A stretch of DNA of 64,000 nucleotides, taken from VGJW01 sp035286125 (GTDB lineage Bacteria > Cyanobacteriota > Sericytochromatia > S15B-MN24 > VGJW01). Shown here piece by piece: positions 1-10,912 of the stretch. The stretch is from NCBI GenBank assembly GCA_035286125.1, contig JAYKIS010000037.1:1-64000 (forward strand). Reading direction: 5' to 3'. How positions within the stretch are numbered: position 1 is the first letter of the stretch; every line of letters begins with the position of its first letter. A program made the position numbers and the translations under genes. Under the pieces are notes generated by a model, which was not told the origin of the DNA, did not search any database, and worked only from the letters and a program-made list of their open reading frames with translations.

Positions 1-1
1 G

Positions 2-121
2 CAGTACACGGGTTTCACCGTCGAGGATCGGTTCGTGGTCGGCTATGGCCTGGACCACGCCCAGCGTTTCCGGAACCTGCCGTTCATCGGTGTCCTCAAG
101 CCCGAGGTCTACACCCGATGA
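2..121 (+). CDS. hpt: Hypoxanthine phosphoribosyltransferase, C-terminal end (partial)
   Basis: This is the last 39 codons of a gene that begins before the window. The visible peptide contains FVVGYGLDHAQRFRNLPFIG followed by VLKPEVYTR, which matches the C-terminal signature of bacterial purine-salvage HPRT enzymes (GYGLDYxExYRNLPYIGVLKPxVY). The enzyme converts hypoxanthine or guanine plus PRPP to IMP or GMP in the cytosol. Its TGA stop at 119-121 overlaps the ATG of rimP (ATGA), so it is probably translationally coupled to the downstream translation operon. The catalytic region is outside the window. Confidence 0.85.
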   Translation, partial: QYTGFTVEDRFVVGYGLDHAQRFRNLPFIGVLKPEVYTR

Positions 122-576
122 CCCTGGTGGACCGCGCGTCTGCCCTGGCGGCCCCGCTTGCGGCAGGTCTGGGGCTGGATCTCGTCGAGGTCACGTGGAC
201 CCGTGAGCACGGCCGCCGCATCCTCCGCATCACGATCGATCATCCTGATGGCGTCAGCCACACCCACTGCGAGAGCCTGTCCCGCGCGCTGGACCCGGTC
301 CTGGATGGCGACGAGGCCTTCGCCCTCCTCGACGAGGGATATCACCTCGAGGTGTCTTCCCCGGGTGCCGAGCGGCCCTTGGTCAACGAGGCGGACTTTG
401 TCCGCTTCAAGGGTCGTCGCGTGGCGGTAAAGCTGAGTCGGTCCGTCGAGGGTCGGCGCCAGTGGGTGGGGCGGCTCGAGGGCGCCACGGCAGAGTACCT
501 GGTGGTCGAGGTCGAAGGTCGCTTGCTGGAGCTGCCCCGGGACGCCGTAAGCCGGGCAAGGCTCGCACTCAATTGA
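118..576 (+). CDS. rimP: Ribosome maturation factor RimP
   Basis: A 152-residue protein, the usual RimP length. The diagnostic stretch YHLEVSSPGAERPL lies at about residues 79-92, and the N-terminal part has the family pattern of an alpha/beta domain followed by an SH3-like C-terminal domain (about 95-150). RimP assists late assembly of the 30S ribosomal subunit in the cytosol. The ATG overlaps the hpt stop by four bases, and nusA follows after 25 bases, the classic rimP-nusA order. Confidence 0.95.
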   Translation: MTLVDRASALAAPLAAGLGLDLVEVTWTREHGRRILRITIDHPDGVSHTHCESLSRALDPVLDGDEAFALLDEGYHLEVSSPGAERPLVNEADFVRFKGRRVAVKLSRSVEGRRQWVGRLEGATAEYLVVEVEGRLLELPRDAVSRARLALN

Positions 577-601
577 ATCCCCGGGCCCGGCAAGGGCCCT
601 A

Positions 602-1819
602 TTGGTAGCCACGTTCATGAATGTCGACATCAAGGGTGCCTTCCGCACGTTGCAGGTGGAGAAGGAGATCCCGGCGGACGTCCTGAAGGACATGCTCGAA
701 TCCTCGTTGCTGGCGGCCTACATGCGGATGCCGGACGCCCTCCCGTCCGTGGTGGCGGTCCTGGATCCGGAGGCCAACAGCGTGGCCCTCCTGCGTCGCC
801 GGACCGTGACGGATGTCGAGGAGGTCGGGGCGGATGAGGTATCTCTGGCCGAGGCGCGCCTTGTGCGGCGGGATGTCGAGGTGGGTGACCTCATCGAGGA
901 GGATGTCACGCCGAACATGGCGACGATGGGGCGCCTCGCTGCCGGAGCCTTTCGGCAGGTCCTCCAGCAGAAGACCCGCGAGATCGAACGCCGCAAGCAA
1001 CTGGATCAGTTGCGTGGCCGCGTGGGGCGGACGGTGCTGGCCGAGGTCGATCGCATCGAAGGACGGAATGCCTGGGTCATCGTCGAGGGCGTCGAGGCCC
1101 TGATGCCCGGCCATGAGCAGATCCCCGGCGAGCGCCTCAGGCCGGGTGACCGGGTCCGCGTCTTCCTGGTCGAGGTCCGGGACGGCGCTCGCGGGGAAGT
1201 GATGATTGCCAGCCGGGGCCATGCCGGGCTCGTGCGCGAGCTCTTCGCGCTGGAGGTGCCCGAGGTCGCCGACGGTGTCGTGCGGATCGAGGCCATTGCC
1301 CGCGAGGCCGGCCAGCGCACGAAGGTTGCCGTGCGCAGCAGGGACCGCAGCGTGGATGCCGTCGGAGCCTGCATCGGGGCGCGTGGGACGCGCATCCAGG
1401 CCGTGATGCGTGATCTGGGCCAGGAGAAGATCGATGTTGTTCGCTGGTCGCCGCGACCCGAGGAGTTCGTGGCGCAGGCCCTTGCGCCGGCGAAGGTCCG
1501 TCGGGTGGATGCCATCGGCGACACGGATGCCCGTGCGGTGGTGCCCGACAGCCAACTGTCGCTGGCCATCGGCAAGGAAGGCCAGAATGTCCGCCTGGCG
1601 TCCCGGTTGACGGGACGCCGGATCGACATCCGCTCCGAGAAGCAGGCGGCAGAGGATGCACGCGGCGTGCCCCGGGTCCGGGCACCGCGCCCCGAGCGGT
1701 CCGAAGATGCGGGCGTGTCGGCTGCTGGCACGGGGGCTGCGGACGAGGTGACCGCACTTCCGGAGGCGATGTCCGGGAACCCGTCGGCTGAGGGCCGGGA
1801 AGGCGACCAGTCCTCGTGA
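602..1819 (+). CDS. nusA: Transcription termination/antitermination protein NusA
   Basis: NusA binds RNA polymerase and nascent RNA and modulates pausing, termination and antitermination. The 405-residue reading shows the N-terminal polymerase-binding domain (about 1-125), an S1 domain (about 135-205), then KH domains with VGACIGARGTRIQAV near 263 and the second KH signature LSLAIGKEGQNVRLASRLTG near 321. A charged low-complexity tail follows from about 350; there are no C-terminal acidic repeats of the E. coli type. The start is uncertain: TTG at 602 has an AAGGG element at 592-596 with good spacing, while ATG at 617 gives the more typical NusA N-terminus. The stop overlaps the rnpM start (GTGA). 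Confidence 0.95.
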   Translation: MVATFMNVDIKGAFRTLQVEKEIPADVLKDMLESSLLAAYMRMPDALPSVVAVLDPEANSVALLRRRTVTDVEEVGADEVSLAEARLVRRDVEVGDLIEEDVTPNMATMGRLAAGAFRQVLQQKTREIERRKQLDQLRGRVGRTVLAEVDRIEGRNAWVIVEGVEALMPGHEQIPGERLRPGDRVRVFLVEVRDGARGEVMIASRGHAGLVRELFALEVPEVADGVVRIEAIAREAGQRTKVAVRSRDRSVDAVGACIGARGTRIQAVMRDLGQEKIDVVRWSPRPEEFVAQALAPAKVRRVDAIGDTDARAVVPDSQLSLAIGKEGQNVRLASRLTGRRIDIRSEKQAAEDARGVPRVRAPRPERSEDAGVSAAGTGAADEVTALPEAMSGNPSAEGREGDQSS

Positions 1820-2067
1820 GCCCGCGCCATCAGGCACCGCGCCTGAGGCGCTGCCTGGCTTGCAGGTCCTGGAGCCATGGGCCGGACATGATCCGGATTG
1901 CCCGGCATGCCGACGGCAGTTGGGATCTGGCTTCCCGAGGGGGGCACGGCCACTACGTCCACGCCACACCCTCGTGCCTGGCGTGGGCACACGCCCCAAA
2001 GTCGCTGCCCCGCCTCATGGGCGCTTCGGCCGCCGAGCGGATTCGGGCTGCCTTGCCCTCCGGCTGA
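1816..2067 (+). CDS. rnpM: YlxR/RnpM family RNA-binding protein
   Basis: An 83-residue protein encoded between nusA and infB, the conserved YlxR position. It keeps the family pattern RRCLACR near residues 11-17, a GHYVHATPSC segment near 46-55 replacing the usual GRGAYVC...C, and a C-terminal helix. The four cysteines/cysteine-like positions of the family are partly retained (C13, C16, C55). In Firmicutes the protein binds RNase P RNA and modulates its activity; that role here is inferred from family. The GTG start overlaps the nusA stop by four bases, supporting coupling. Confidence 0.85.
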   Translation: MSPRHQAPRLRRCLACRSWSHGPDMIRIARHADGSWDLASRGGHGHYVHATPSCLAWAHAPKSLPRLMGASAAERIRAALPSG

Positions 2068-2154
2068 ACACCATGGTCCGTTCCGGCCGGCGGGGCGTGG
2101 CTGGACAATCGCCCCGTTTCGTCGCATGATGGGCCCTCGAGGTCTTCTTTTTTC

Positions 2155-4524
<2,370 letters not shown>

Positions 4525-4536
4525 GGGACAGTCGTC

Positions 4537-4920
4537 ATGCCGACCCACGGTCGCTCCGACAGGATGGCCGAGGCGATCCGTCGTCTCGTTGCCGAGATGC
4601 TGCAGTTCCGGATCAAGGACCAGCGTATCGTCGGCATGGTCTCGGTCACGGATGTCGAAGTGTCGGGCGATCTTCGCCACGCCAAGGTTTTCGTGTCGGT
4701 CTTCGGTGACGAGGAGCAGGAGAGCCTGACGCTCGAGGGGTTGCGTTCTGCATCAGGCATGATGCGCGGCGAGATTGGCCGGGAACTGCAACTGCGCCAT
4801 GCCCCCGAACTGTCGTTCCGGGTTGACCGTACGGCACGCCATGCTGCCCAGCTCAATGATCTGTTTGCACGGATCCGCCATCACGAGGCTGGCGACGCCG
4901 CCGACGAGCGCGGCGCCTGA
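4537..4920 (+). CDS. rbfA: 30S ribosome-binding factor RbfA
   Basis: A 127-residue single KH-like domain protein needed for 16S rRNA 5' end maturation and cold-tolerant 30S assembly. It begins MPTHGRSDRMAEAIRRLVAE and contains the family segments MVSVTDVEVSGDLRHAKVFV (about 35-54) and a C-terminal ELSFRVDRT. It sits 12 bases after infB and before nrnA, the normal order of this operon. Confidence 0.95.
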   Translation: MPTHGRSDRMAEAIRRLVAEMLQFRIKDQRIVGMVSVTDVEVSGDLRHAKVFVSVFGDEEQESLTLEGLRSASGMMRGEIGRELQLRHAPELSFRVDRTARHAAQLNDLFARIRHHEAGDAADERGA

Positions 4921-4946
4921 CGCTTCCCCCAGAAGGAGGGTCTCCC

Positions 4947-5951
4947 ATGGTTGCGGATCAGGATCTTGGCCTGCCCGCTGAGCATCACGCGGTTGCCGAC
5001 GTGTTTCGTGACCGGACGCGCTGGGTCGTCGCCTCCCACATGAATCCGGACGCCGACACGCTCGGCTCGGCCATTGCCCTCAAGGTCTTGCTGCGCAAGC
5101 TTGGCCACGAAGTCGTTCATGTCTGTCCTGACCCGGTACCGCAGGCGCTGCGTTTCCTCGGGGGAACCGACGAGGTCAGAACGTCCCTCGACGGTCTTGA
5201 AGACTGGGCCTTGGCGACGTGCGACGCTGCTGACATCCGCCGGTTCGGCGCGGACTGGGCGGCACGGATGGCGGCATTCCGCCCGTTGGTCGTGGTGGAC
5301 CACCACATTTCCAACCAGGCTTTCGGGACCGACAACCTGATCATGGCCGATGCCGCTGCCACGGGCGAGGTCGTGTTCCGGCTGTTCAGGCACTTGGGCG
5401 TCCCGCTTGATCGCGAGGCGGCCGATGCTCTCTATGCGGCGATCTCGACGGATACCGGGTCGTTCCGGTACGAGGGTACGCGCCCGCATACACATCTGAT
5501 GGCAGCGAGGCTCATCGAGGCCGGCGTCTCTGTCAGCCCGCTCAATCAGGCGCTTTACGAGGAGACCCCGGCCCGGGCGCTGCGTATCCAGGCTGCTGCA
5601 CTGGGTCGCATGCGCGTTGCCCTTGGTGGGCGGGTGGCGCTTGCCTCGGTTTCCCGTGCCATGCTTGCCGAGGCCGGTGCCGATGATGAGGACTGTGAAG
5701 GCATCGTCGAGCAGTTGCGGTCCATCCAGGGGGTCGACACGTCCGTTTTCATGCGCGAACTGGCTTCCGGCGGCTGGAAGGTGTCCTTCCGGTCGAAGGG
5801 CCTGGTGGACGTCAATCGGGTGGCGCGGATCTGGGATGGTGGCGGGCACGTCCGGGCCTCGGGATGCACGGTGTCCGACGGGCCTGGCGTGTTTGAGGAG
5901 CGCTTCCTCGAGCAGATTGGCCTGCAACTGGACGGCGTACCGGTCGCGTGA
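4947..5951 (+). CDS. nrnA: DHH/DHHA1 phosphoesterase, NrnA-type oligoribonuclease/pAp phosphatase
   Basis: A 334-residue DHH-family enzyme. The N-terminal DHH domain shows HMNPDADTLGSAIAL near residues 31-45 and VVVDHHIS near 115-122, the metal-binding signatures; the C-terminal DHHA1 domain has GGGHVRASG near 297-305. Family members degrade nanoRNAs and dephosphorylate 3'-phosphoadenosine 5'-phosphate. The ATG at 4947 has a strong AAGGAGG at 4933-4939. The gene lies between rbfA and truB as in many non-proteobacterial genomes, and its stop overlaps the truB start (GTGA). Confidence 0.93.
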   Translation: MVADQDLGLPAEHHAVADVFRDRTRWVVASHMNPDADTLGSAIALKVLLRKLGHEVVHVCPDPVPQALRFLGGTDEVRTSLDGLEDWALATCDAADIRRFGADWAARMAAFRPLVVVDHHISNQAFGTDNLIMADAAATGEVVFRLFRHLGVPLDREAADALYAAISTDTGSFRYEGTRPHTHLMAARLIEAGVSVSPLNQALYEETPARALRIQAAALGRMRVALGGRVALASVSRAMLAEAGADDEDCEGIVEQLRSIQGVDTSVFMRELASGGWKVSFRSKGLVDVNRVARIWDGGGHVRASGCTVSDGPGVFEERFLEQIGLQLDGVPVA

Positions 5952-6808
5952 CGCCGTCCGGTTTGGCGGTCCTGCTCAAGCCGGCCGGCATGACCTCCTT
6001 CGAGGTCGTCTCCTGGGCCAGGAGGCGGTTCGCCGAGCGTCGCGTGGGCCATGCGGGGACACTGGATCCCGCCGCCGCGGGGGTCATGGTCGTGGCTGTC
6101 GGGACTGCAACCCGTTGGTTGTCCTTCCTGGACGGAACCAAGGGCTATGTCGGGGAAGTGGCCTTCGGGCGCGCGACATCGACGGGGGATGCCACGGGGA
6201 CCACCTTGCTGCAGCAAGCGACTGCCGTCACGGAGGAGGTCCTGCGGTCCTTGCTGCCTGCTTTCACGGGCACGATCCGGCAGCGACCGCCGGCTGTCTC
6301 GGCCGTGCGGATCGAGGGTCGGCGTGCGCACGAGCGCGTCAGGTCCGGTGAGGTCGTGGTGGTCCCTGAGCGCGAGGTCCGTATCGAGCAACTCGAGTTG
6401 CTCGCCTTCGATGAGGCCCGGCAGGTGGCGAGGCTGGCCGTGACGTGCTCGGCAGGGACCTACATCAGGTCGTTGGCCGAAGACCTGGGCAGGGCACTCG
6501 AGGTCCCTGCGCATCTCTCGTTCCTCGTGCGGACACGGGCCGGAGCGTGGACCCTCGCGGACGCGGAAGCCTTGGACGAAGAAGGCCCGTCTCCGGTCCT
6601 GTGGCCTGTCGACACGGCGATGGCGCATTGGCCCCGGGTCGATCTGGACGCGCCCGACGAAATCATGGCGTTCCGACAGGGCAAGGCCCAGGCCTCGACC
6701 GGCGGACCTGAGGGCAAACTTGCCGTCTGGCACCTGGGCCGCTTTGCAGGCCTGGCTCGTATGGACGCCGGATTGCTCAGGCCCGAGCGGGTCGTGCCCC
6801 AGGCGTGA
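5948..6808 (+). CDS. truB: tRNA pseudouridine(55) synthase TruB
   Basis: A 286-residue TruB. The N-terminus GLAVLLKPAGMTSFEVV and the catalytic motif GHAGTLDPAAAGV (Asp near residue 40) identify it; later segments RVRSGEVVVVP and CSAGTYIRSLAEDLG (about 175-189) are also typical. It isomerises U55 in the T-loop of tRNAs. Translation starts at GTG overlapping the nrnA stop. Its 3' end overlaps the convergent wecB gene by 32 bases. Confidence 0.95.
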   Translation: MTPSGLAVLLKPAGMTSFEVVSWARRRFAERRVGHAGTLDPAAAGVMVVAVGTATRWLSFLDGTKGYVGEVAFGRATSTGDATGTTLLQQATAVTEEVLRSLLPAFTGTIRQRPPAVSAVRIEGRRAHERVRSGEVVVVPEREVRIEQLELLAFDEARQVARLAVTCSAGTYIRSLAEDLGRALEVPAHLSFLVRTRAGAWTLADAEALDEEGPSPVLWPVDTAMAHWPRVDLDAPDEIMAFRQGKAQASTGGPEGKLAVWHLGRFAGLARMDAGLLRPERVVPQA

Positions 6809-7934
6809 ACGAATCCTCAGGTCGGTCGGCGCGTGTGCCCACGAACCAGCGGATAATCTCCACGATGCGCTCCACGGCGCGGCCGTCCCCGTAGGGGTTT
6901 ACGGCCCGCGCCATCGTCGCATAGGCCTCCGGGTCATCGAGCAAGCGGAGTGTCTCGGTGATGATGGTGTCCCGATCCGTGCCCACCATGCGTACCGTGC
7001 CTGCCGTGACGGCCTCCGGGCGTTCCGTCGTGCTGCGCAGGACCAGCACCGGCTTGCCCAGCGACGGAGCCTCTTCCTGCACGCCGCCGGAGTCCGTCAG
7101 GATAAGCGTGGCATCCCGCATGGCCTCGATGAACGGCAGGTAGTCGAGGGGCGGCAGGATGCGCACTCTGGGGTGGTCACCCAGGTGGCGACGGCCCACT
7201 TCCTGCACCAGGGGGTTCAGGTGCAAGGGTACCACCGCCTGGACGTCAGGCCGTGCCTCGAGAATGGCACGGACCGCAGCGAAGATCCCTTCCATCGGGG
7301 CACCCCAGTTCTCGCGCCTATGGGCCGTGACGAGCAGTGTCCGCCTCTCGCCGGCCTGCTGATCGGGCAGGTTGCCGGCAACCTGGAGCAGGGCGTCGAT
7401 GACGGTGTTGCCCGTCAGGTGAATGGCTTCGTCCGCGATGCCGTCCTTGCGGCAGGCAGCCGCAGCCGTCTCGGTCGGGGCAAAGTGCAGCGTGGCCATC
7501 TGGGAGATGAGCCGCCGGTTCATTTCTTCGGGGAAGGGGTTGTAGCGCTCGGTCGTTCGCAAGCCGGCTTCGACATGGCCAACTGGGATTTGCTTGTAGA
7601 AGGCTCCCAGTGCGGCGGCAAAAGCTGTGGTGGTGTCACCCTGCACCAGCACCAGGTCGGGACGATGGTGCTCGAGGACCGGCTCCAACTGGGCCAGGAC
7701 TCTGGCCGTCAGGCTTTCGAGCGTCTGTCCGGCCTGCATCAGGTCCAGGTCGACCTCCGGAACAATGTCGAAGAGATCCAGCACTTGGTCCAGCATCTGC
7801 CGATGCTGGGCCGTCACCGCCACGCGGGCATCCAGGTCGGGTCGGGCGGCCAGGGCCTTGACGAGGGGTGCCATCTTGACGGCCTCGGGGCGGGTGCCGA
7901 AGATGCTGAGAATGACGGGGCGACGTTGGTTCAA
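6777..7934 (-). CDS. wecB: UDP-N-acetylglucosamine 2-epimerase (non-hydrolysing)
   Basis: Converts UDP-GlcNAc to UDP-ManNAc for surface polysaccharide synthesis. The sequence shows ILSIFGTRPEAVKMAPL at the N-terminus, VQGDTTTAFAAALGAFY, HVEAGLRT, NPFPEEMNR and DSGGVQEEAPSLGKPVLVLR, all hallmark WecB/MnaA segments. I take the TTG at 7934 as the start because it overlaps the wecA stop as TTGA and gives 385 residues, the usual length; an upstream ATG at 8012 would force an 82-base overlap. Together with wecA this supplies lipid-linked GlcNAc and ManNAc precursors. Confidence 0.93.
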   Translation of the reverse strand: MNQRRPVILSIFGTRPEAVKMAPLVKALAARPDLDARVAVTAQHRQMLDQVLDLFDIVPEVDLDLMQAGQTLESLTARVLAQLEPVLEHHRPDLVLVQGDTTTAFAAALGAFYKQIPVGHVEAGLRTTERYNPFPEEMNRRLISQMATLHFAPTETAAAACRKDGIADEAIHLTGNTVIDALLQVAGNLPDQQAGERRTLLVTAHRRENWGAPMEGIFAAVRAILEARPDVQAVVPLHLNPLVQEVGRRHLGDHPRVRILPPLDYLPFIEAMRDATLILTDSGGVQEEAPSLGKPVLVLRSTTERPEAVTAGTVRMVGTDRDTIITETLRLLDDPEAYATMARAVNPYGDGRAVERIVEIIRWFVGTRADRPEDSFTPGARPARA

Positions 7935-9076
7935 GGGGTCGTACCTGGCTGGGGCTGGGTGGATGGGGTCGGAGGGTCGATGGCTGCGGCTCGCGATCGC
8001 TTGAGTCGCCACCCGCCCCAGCCCAGTGCTGCGGTGCTGGCCAGAAGCATGGGCCAGGTGCCCGGGTTGCCGAGCAGACCTAGGGCGATGCCGGCGAGCG
8101 CCAGGCTGAGGCCGTAGATGAAGATGACGGTGGTGCGGTGGGACAACCCGGCGCCCAGCAGGCGATGGTGGAGATGGCCCCGATCTGGCGCGAACACGGG
8201 CTGCCGGTTCCAGAGACGTCGCAGGATGGCGAAGGTGGTGTCCACTATGGGCACGCCCACGATGAGCAGCGGCAGCGCCAGCGCGGCGGCCGTCACCAGC
8301 TTGAAGACGCCCATGACCGAGATGCCTGCCAGCATGAACCCGAGGAACAGGCTGCCGCCGTCGCCCATGAAAATCTTGGCCGGGTTGAAGTTGTAGCGAA
8401 GGAAGCCGATGGTGCCGCCCAGTAGGGCCAAGGCCAAGGTCGCGGGCAGGATCTGCCCGGTCTGGATCGCAATCGTGACGAGGGCCAGGGCTCCGATGAG
8501 CGTGATGCCCGCAGCAAGGCCGTCCAGGCCATCGACTAGGTTGATGGTGTTCGAGATGCCGACCAGCCAGAATGCGGTGATACCGAGACTGACGAGGGGT
8601 AGATCGGCTACTGTAGGAAACGCCAGCAGGCCGCCGTCCACCCAGGACAGGAATTCGATGCGCAGGCCCAGCTTGAAGGCCAGGACCGCCGCGGCCAGTT
8701 GGCCGGCGAGCTTGACCCGTGCCGACAGGGGGTGGAGATCATCCACGATGCCCAGCAGGAAGACCAGTCCCGCACCCGCGGCCAGGCCGAGGAGGGGGCC
8801 GCCGACCAGCAGGTGCCGCCCAGGCACCAGGTTCTCGACCAGCAGAAGGCTGGCGACCACGCCCAGGAAGATGGCGATACCACCGAGGCGGGGAATCGGC
8901 ACGGTGTGGACTTTCCGGGCATCGACGGGATCGACGCGACCGAACTTGTAGGCGAAGCGGGTCACCCACGGAATCGCCAAGTCGGTTGCCAGCCACGCTG
9001 CAAGCAGGGTGACGGTCAGGAGGAGCGCCCCGTAGGGCCCGAAGGCTCCCGGATCGCCGGGGGGCAAGGGCGGCAT
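7931..9076 (-). CDS. wecA: Undecaprenyl-phosphate GlcNAc-1-phosphate transferase (WecA/TagO family)
   Basis: A polytopic membrane enzyme of the MraY/WecA family that loads a sugar-1-phosphate on undecaprenyl phosphate at the inner face of the membrane. Visible signatures are GIVDDLHPLSARVKL, NTINLVDGLDGLAAG, FMGDGGSLFLGF and the WecA-type DRGHLHHRLL instead of the MraY carbohydrate loop. About ten hydrophobic segments are seen over 381 residues. The ATG at 9076 lies five bases after the glyA stop; the stop overlaps the wecB TTG. The product is probably used for O-antigen, exopolysaccharide or enterobacterial-common-antigen-like glycans. Confidence 0.9.
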   Translation of the reverse strand: MPPLPPGDPGAFGPYGALLLTVTLLAAWLATDLAIPWVTRFAYKFGRVDPVDARKVHTVPIPRLGGIAIFLGVVASLLLVENLVPGRHLLVGGPLLGLAAGAGLVFLLGIVDDLHPLSARVKLAGQLAAAVLAFKLGLRIEFLSWVDGGLLAFPTVADLPLVSLGITAFWLVGISNTINLVDGLDGLAAGITLIGALALVTIAIQTGQILPATLALALLGGTIGFLRYNFNPAKIFMGDGGSLFLGFMLAGISVMGVFKLVTAAALALPLLIVGVPIVDTTFAILRRLWNRQPVFAPDRGHLHHRLLGAGLSHRTTVIFIYGLSLALAGIALGLLGNPGTWPMLLASTAALGWGGWRLKRSRAAAIDPPTPSTQPQPGTTP

Positions 9077-9081
9077 GAGGC

Positions 9082-10356
9082 TCAGATCGCGGCTCCGGCG
9101 GGCGCGAATACGCCGGGATAGAGGGGATGGGCACGACACAGGCCCAGGACGCGGTCCCGGCAGGACGCGATGACACCTTCGTCTTCCGGATGGTGCAAGG
9201 CATCGGCGATGGCCTCGCCGAGCAGGGTCACGGCGCTGGGGCCCAGGCCCCGAGTCGTGATGGCCGGCGTGCCCAGGCGCAGGCCGCTCGTCACGAAGGG
9301 ACTCTGCGGGTCATCGGGGATCGTGTTCTTGTTGGCCGTGACCTCGATGCGCGCCAGAACGGCCTGGGCTTCCTTCCCCGTCAGCCCGACGGACCGCGTG
9401 TCCACCAGCACGAGGTGGTTGTCCGTTCCGCCCGTGACGAGGGTGATCTGCCGTTCCAGCAGGGTGTCGGCCAGAACCCTGGCATTGGCGACCACCTGCT
9501 CCTGATAGGCCCGGAAGCCCGGCTGGAGCGCCTCGTGGAAGGCCACGGCCTTGGCGGCGATGACGTGCATGAGCGGACCACCTTGCAGGCCGGGGAAGAC
9601 GGCCTTGTCCAGGGCCTGGGCGTGGGCGGCGCGGCTCAGGATGATGCCGCCACGGGGGCCGCGCAGCGTCTTGTGTGTGGTCGACGTGACGACGTCGGCG
9701 TGGGGTACGGGCGACGGGTGGACGCCGGCTGCGACAAGGCCTGCAATGTGGGCCATGTCGACCATCAGGACGGCACCCGCCTCGCGGGCGATAGCGCCGA
9801 AGGCCGCGAAGTCGAGGGTGCGGGCATAGGCCGAGCCGCCGGCCAGCAGGATGCGCGGCCGCACCGCCAGGGCGCGAGCCCTGACATGGTCCATGTCAAG
9901 CAGGCCCGTGGCTGTATCGACACCGTAGGACTCGGCCTTGAACCACTTGCCGCTGAAGTTGACGGGGCTGCCGTGCGTGAGGTGTCCCCCGTGGGACAGG
10001 TTCATGCCCAGGAAGGTATCGCCGGGCTGCATGAAGGCCATGAAGACGGCCATGTTGGCCTGCGCGCCCGAGTGCGGCTGGGTGTTGGCATGCTCGGCCC
10101 CGAAGAGTTCCCGGGCCCGCGCATTGGCGAGGTCCTCGGCGATGTCCACGATCTCGCAGCCGCCGTAGTAGCGCTTGTGGGGCAGGCCTTCCGCGTACTT
10201 GTTGGTCAGGACCGAACCCATGGCTTCCATGACGGCGGGCGAAGCGACATTCTCCGAGGCGATCAGCTCCAGACCGTCCTGTTGACGCAGGAGCTCGCGG
10301 TCGAGGACGTCGGCGATGGCGGGATCGACGCGACGCAGGTGGTCGATGGCGAACAT
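9082..10356 (-). CDS. glyA: Serine hydroxymethyltransferase
   Basis: A 424-residue PLP enzyme interconverting serine and glycine with tetrahydrofolate. Signatures include GLELIASENVAS near the N-terminus, LTNKYAEGLPHKRYYGGCE, HSGAQANMAVF, and the PLP-lysine segment STTHKTLRGPRGG with Lys near 229. The ATG at 10356 is preceded by GGAG nine bases upstream and lies 17 bases after the rpiB stop, so rpiB-glyA-wecA-wecB looks like one transcript. Confidence 0.97.
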   Translation of the reverse strand: MFAIDHLRRVDPAIADVLDRELLRQQDGLELIASENVASPAVMEAMGSVLTNKYAEGLPHKRYYGGCEIVDIAEDLANARARELFGAEHANTQPHSGAQANMAVFMAFMQPGDTFLGMNLSHGGHLTHGSPVNFSGKWFKAESYGVDTATGLLDMDHVRARALAVRPRILLAGGSAYARTLDFAAFGAIAREAGAVLMVDMAHIAGLVAAGVHPSPVPHADVVTSTTHKTLRGPRGGIILSRAAHAQALDKAVFPGLQGGPLMHVIAAKAVAFHEALQPGFRAYQEQVVANARVLADTLLERQITLVTGGTDNHLVLVDTRSVGLTGKEAQAVLARIEVTANKNTIPDDPQSPFVTSGLRLGTPAITTRGLGPSAVTLLGEAIADALHHPEDEGVIASCRDRVLGLCRAHPLYPGVFAPAGAAI

Positions 10357-10373
10357 GGCGGCTGGCTCCGGGG

Positions 10374-10826
10374 TCAACGACGGGGCGGGGCGGTTTCGAG
10401 CGCGGCGATCTGCTGGAGGCGGGTCTCGTGGCGGCCCCCCTCGAAGGCTTCGGCGAGGAACGCCTCGACGCAGGCACGGGCCATGTCCTCGCCGATCAGG
10501 CGCGCACCCAGGCACAGCACGTTGGCATCGTTGTGGGCGCGGGCCAGCTTGGCCGAGAGCGGCTCCTGGACCAGGGCCGCCCGAACGCCATCGACCTTGT
10601 TGGCTGCGATCGAGACGCCGATGCCCGAGCCGCAGATCAGGATGCCGCGATCGACTTCCTTGCGGGCCACGGCTCCGGCGACCTTGCCGGCGACCTCCGG
10701 GTAGTGGACCGGTTCCGGGCTGTCGCAGCCATAGTCGATGACGCCGTGCCCCATCTGGCCAACAAGGGCCTCCAGGGTCTCCTTGAGGAAGAACCCGGCG
10801 TGGTCGCTCCCGATTCCGATACGCAA
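10374..10826 (-). CDS. rpiB: Ribose-5-phosphate isomerase B
   Basis: A 150-residue RpiB that interconverts ribose-5-phosphate and ribulose-5-phosphate. It starts IGIGSDHAGFFLKETL, has the active-site cysteine segment GILICGSGIGVSIAANK (about 61-77), and HNDANVLCLGARLIG. Translation begins at TTG 10826, supported by a strong AGGAGGA eight bases upstream and by a TATAAT box about 27 bases upstream. The final residues are a short Pro/Arg tail beyond the family core. Confidence 0.95.
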   Translation of the reverse strand: MRIGIGSDHAGFFLKETLEALVGQMGHGVIDYGCDSPEPVHYPEVAGKVAGAVARKEVDRGILICGSGIGVSIAANKVDGVRAALVQEPLSAKLARAHNDANVLCLGARLIGEDMARACVEAFLAEAFEGGRHETRLQQIAALETAPPRR

Positions 10827-10852
10827 GGCTTCCTCCTGCCAATCGCCTCGCC

Positions 10853-10858
10853 ATTATA
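10853..10858 (-). promoter_or_regulatory. Perfect -10 box upstream of rpiB
   Basis: The minus strand reads TATAAT here, about 27 bases before the rpiB TTG start and just before its AGGAGG site. No good TTGACA-like -35 hexamer is visible at 16-18 bases. It is the only perfect TATAAT I noticed at a suitable place and probably drives rpiB-glyA-wecA-wecB. Confidence 0.5.
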
Positions 10859-10865
10859 GCCCAGT

Positions 10866-10898
10866 GGGGCGCACCCGGCCTCGTGCCGCGTGCGCCCC
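10866..10898 (-). terminator. Hairpin after the 10.9-kb lipoprotein gene
   Basis: Nine-base perfect inverted arms (GGGGCGCAC and GTGCGCCCC) separated by 15 bases lie 14 bases past the stop of the lipoprotein gene at 10,913. There is no T tract after it, so termination is plausible but not proven. It directly precedes the rpiB promoter. Confidence 0.45.
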
Positions 10899-10912
10899 GA
10901 CCCCGGGTTGCG

